Below are positions 61,902-64,000 of a stretch of DNA of 64,000 nucleotides, one piece after another. Under the pieces are notes generated by a model. It saw only the letters and a list, made by a program, of their open reading frames with translations. It did no database searches and had not been told where the DNA came from. The DNA lies in the NCBI RefSeq assembly GCF_042850985.1, contig NZ_AP031415.1, positions 1,364,001 to 1,428,000 on the forward strand, written 5' to 3'. The position numbers and the translations under genes are program-made. Source of the stretch: Allocoprobacillus sp002160865. GTDB lineage: Bacteria; Bacillota_I; Bacilli_A; Erysipelotrichales; Coprobacillaceae. Numbering within the stretch: position 1 is the first letter of the stretch; the number at the start of each line of letters is the position of its first letter.

Positions 61902-63179
61902 TTTTACATTATCTTTAATCAATTGAACAGCTTTACGAGTTGCTAAATCATTTTTAATTTGTCCCAACTGTCCTTCAAAAAGCTTTTTCACTTCATCGAA
62001 TTCTCTACCATAATAAGTAGCAATTTCTTTTACTTCTTCATCAACTTCATCATCACTGACTTCGATATTTTCTGCTTTAACGATTTCAGATAAAATTAAA
62101 TTAAATTTTACACGCTTTTCAGCTTGTTCTCTCATTTCAGCTTTCATATCATCAAGTGTTTTTCCAGTTAACTGTTGGAATAAATCCATTGTTAAACCTT
62201 GTTGAGATAAATTTTGTTCAACTTCTCTTAACATCAAATCAATTTCAGATTCAATCATTGCATCAGGAACTTCAAGTGGTGTATTTTCAATCACAGCATT
62301 GAAAATATCATCACTAAATTTAGCTTCAGCTTCACTTTGTTTTCTATTTTTGATTTGTTCTTTTGTATAAGTTTCAAGATCAGCCAATGTTTCAACACCA
62401 TCAACATTAACATCTTTTGCTAATTCATCATCAATTTCTGGTAAAACTTTAGATTTAATTTCATGAACTTTCACTTTAAAAGTTGCTTTTTGTCCTGCCA
62501 AATCAGCCATTTGATAATTTTCTGGGAAAGTGACTTCGATTTCTTTTTCTTCTCCAATTCCCATTCCAATTAATTGTTCTTCAAAACCTGGGATAAAAGA
62601 TCCTGAACCAATTTCCAGTGGATGATTTTCACCTTTTCCACCTTCAAAAGCTACACCATCTTTAAATCCTTCAAAATCGATCACAGCAGTATCACCGTTT
62701 TCTACTTGACCTTCTTCTTTAATCACTAATTCAGCAAATTGATTTTGATAATTCTTTAATTCAGCTTCAATTTCTTTCTTTGTGACTTTCACTTGAGTCT
62801 TTTTCACTTCTAACCCTTTATACTGACCTAATTTCACTTCTGGTGCAACTGGTGCAGTAACTGTTAATTTAAGTACTTCTTCTGAGATTTCATCAATTTT
62901 AACTTCAGGTTGCCCTACTGGATGAATATCATTATCCAATAAAATACCTGAGTAGTTTTGTTGTAAAATCATATCAGTTGCTTCTTCTAAAATAGCTCCT
63001 TTACCAAGTCTGGCTTTAATCATTTGTTTAGGTACATGTCCTTTTCTAAAACCATCCATTTTGACATTTTTAGCTAATTTGTCTAAAGCTTTTTCTTGTG
63101 CTTTTTTCCATTCTTCAGTTGTGAAAGTGACTTTGACTTCCATCATTGATTTTTCAAGTTTATTACAAACTGTTTCCAT
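61899..63179 (-). CDS. tig: Trigger factor (ribosome-associated chaperone)
   Basis: A 426-residue protein. The ribosome-binding domain contains the signature DGFRKGHVPKQMIKARLG, followed by an FKBP-type PPIase domain (GDTAVIDFEGFKDGVAFEGG, GSGSFIPGFEEQLIGM) and a helical C-terminal cradle. The start follows GGAGG. A sigma-A promoter and, above it, a CIRCE-like element suggest HrcA control. Confidence 0.97.
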   Translation of the reverse strand: METVCNKLEKSMMEVKVTFTTEEWKKAQEKALDKLAKNVKMDGFRKGHVPKQMIKARLGKGAILEEATDMILQQNYSGILLDNDIHPVGQPEVKIDEISEEVLKLTVTAPVAPEVKLGQYKGLEVKKTQVKVTKKEIEAELKNYQNQFAELVIKEEGQVENGDTAVIDFEGFKDGVAFEGGKGENHPLEIGSGSFIPGFEEQLIGMGIGEEKEIEVTFPENYQMADLAGQKATFKVKVHEIKSKVLPEIDDELAKDVNVDGVETLADLETYTKEQIKNRKQSEAEAKFSDDIFNAVIENTPLEVPDAMIESEIDLMLREVEQNLSQQGLTMDLFQQLTGKTLDDMKAEMREQAEKRVKFNLILSEIVKAENIEVSDDEVDEEVKEIATYYGREFDEVKKLFEGQLGQIKNDLATRKAVQLIKDNVK

Positions 63180-63209
63180 TTATACTTCCTCCATTATTTC
63201 AACACGCTT

Positions 63210-63238
63210 ATTATACATGAAACAATCCTATAATGCAA
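63210..63238 (-). promoter_or_regulatory. Sigma-A promoter of tig
   Basis: TTGCAT - 17 bases - TATAAT on the minus strand. Confidence 0.78.
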
Positions 63239-63244
63239 CTCTTT

Positions 63245-63271
63245 TTAACACTCAACTTGCTTGAGTGCTAA
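63245..63271 (-). promoter_or_regulatory. CIRCE-like HrcA operator upstream of tig
   Basis: Minus strand TTAGCACTC - 9 bases - GAGTGTTAA, 17 of 18 to the CIRCE consensus TTAGCACTC-N9-GAGTGCTAA. It ends six bases upstream of the tig -35 and also encodes the last codons (LALKQVEC, stop) of the gene above. Confidence 0.75.
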
Positions 63272-64000
63272 AATTTGTTCTTCGATTGCTTCTAAATCAC
63301 AATAATATAAAATTTCTAATTCTGACAAGTCAACATCTATTGAAAGCAATGTCGCAACATAATAATGTATAGCAGCCGCCCAGACATTGAAATCCATCTC
63401 ATCAATTTCCTGTGGATAAAATGAATACAATAAATATTCCAGATATTCTTGACATTGTTCAAAAAGTGATGGGTTTTCACTTTCCAAAGCATTTTCTAAA
63501 TATTTCAAAATACCTTGATAGGCAAGTTGTTCTAAAACCAGTGGCATATAACTAGAATTAAAAGAATAATATTGCCCAAACTTCTCTACTTCCATTTCTT
63601 CATCAACCTGTTGATTAATCATGATTTCAATCAACAATGTTTTTGCAAAGAAATGTTTATGAGGGTCAATAAGATATTCTCTTATCGTTGGAATCAGCAT
63701 ACGTACATTTAATTGCTGTAACTGATCAATCGCCATATATAACAAATCTTCATTGCAATCTTTTTTATTTAATAACTGTTCAATTTCTTCCACCGAAAAG
63801 ATTTGATTTTGACTTTCTACTTCATATCTTGCTTCTTTCTTTTCTAATAGAATTTCATCATAAGCCGTATTAAATAAATTTTCATACTGATAAGGAATAT
63901 AAGGCATAGATAATTCTTCAATTAAAAGATCAATTGCTTCTTCATAACATCCTAATTCCTTTAATGCCATGATATACATTGATACCACATCATAATAAGT
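63245..64000 (-). CDS. TPR-like protein, C-terminal part (YsoA-like; gene continues past the window edge)
   Basis: At least 251 residues, still open at the window edge without a stop. Helical and acidic, with repeated pairs of amphipathic helices resembling tetratricopeptide repeats (ALKELGCYEEAIDLLIEEL near the visible start). In Bacillus the TPR protein YsoA lies just upstream of tig, so this is probably its counterpart. Its final codons coincide with the CIRCE-like element. Confidence 0.75.
   Translation of the reverse strand, partial: TYYDVVSMYIMALKELGCYEEAIDLLIEELSMPYIPYQYENLFNTAYDEILLEKKEARYEVESQNQIFSVEEIEQLLNKKDCNEDLLYMAIDQLQQLNVRMLIPTIREYLIDPHKHFFAKTLLIEIMINQQVDEEMEVEKFGQYYSFNSSYMPLVLEQLAYQGILKYLENALESENPSLFEQCQEYLEYLLYSFYPQEIDEMDFNVWAAAIHYYVATLLSIDVDLSELEILYYCDLEAIEEQILALKQVEC

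Noticed and set aside
461..63873. Many open frames of 60-98 codons on the plus strand
   Set aside because: Each lies opposite a well-supported minus-strand gene, lacks a ribosome site and has low-complexity or antisense-like composition.

Overview
The window is a low-GC, tightly packed chromosomal segment in which every gene I can support lies on the minus strand. Gene content and order follow several blocks of the Bacillus subtilis chromosome (spo0A-spoIVB-recN-tlyA-dxs-ispA-xseBA-nusB; comG; nusA-infB; rpsB-tsf-pyrH-frr-uppS-cdsA-dxr-rasP-polC; spoIIB-radC-mreCD-minCD-spoIVFAB; tig-lon-engB-spoVID-ysxE-valS). These blocks are condensed and joined as expected for a spore-forming member of the Erysipelotrichia/Coprobacillaceae. 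That placement is inference; there is no rRNA in the window to test it.

Layout from low to high coordinate (genes read right to left). 1-3.9 kb: phosphopentomutase (cut by the window edge), XerD, a SpoIIM-like membrane protein, DNA polymerase IV and Spo0A. 3.9-7.6 kb: spoIVB is split in two by a complete IS66-family element (4873-7313) with 25-bp imperfect terminal inverted repeats and an exact 8-bp target duplication. 7.6-16.3 kb: recN, tlyA, dxs, ispA, xseB, xseA, nusB, an Asp23 protein, a lone spoIIIAH and efp. 16.3-20.2 kb: a complete comGA-GG pseudopilus operon plus a coupled 51-residue membrane protein. 20.2-31.4 kb: housekeeping genes (MBL hydrolase, L33, PBP2, LepA, a tail-less SSB, AcpS, TrmB, pseudouridine synthase) and small proteins, then an aldose epimerase and NagA. 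31.4-47.6 kb: translation, replication, isoprenoid and envelope genes. 47.6-53.1 kb: spoIVFA/FB, minCD, mreCD (no mreB), radC, a SPOR-like protein and a small double-glycine peptide. 53.2-64 kb: the T-box-controlled valS unit, ysxE, spoVID, an orphan PTS IIB, engB, lon, tig and a TPR-type protein cut by the window edge.

Two themes run through the window. The first is sporulation. Spo0A has two perfect 0A-box cores upstream. Sequences resembling sigma-E promoters precede spoIVFA, spoIIIAH, spoVID and the SPOR-domain gene. SpoIVB, the protease that in B. subtilis activates the SpoIVFA/SpoIVFB pair encoded at 47.7-49.0 kb, is broken by the IS. The strain may therefore be blocked late in sporulation although the gene set is otherwise present.

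The second theme is competence. The comG operon and the double-glycine peptide gene at 52951-53115, 33 kb away, share a 36-bp promoter-position element identical at 31 of 36 bases. This points to a competence-co-regulated secreted peptide, analogous in logic to the streptococcal late-competence bacteriocins. It is the most novel system suggested here. No tRNA, rRNA or CRISPR array was seen, and no gap of 300 bases or more lacks a gene.
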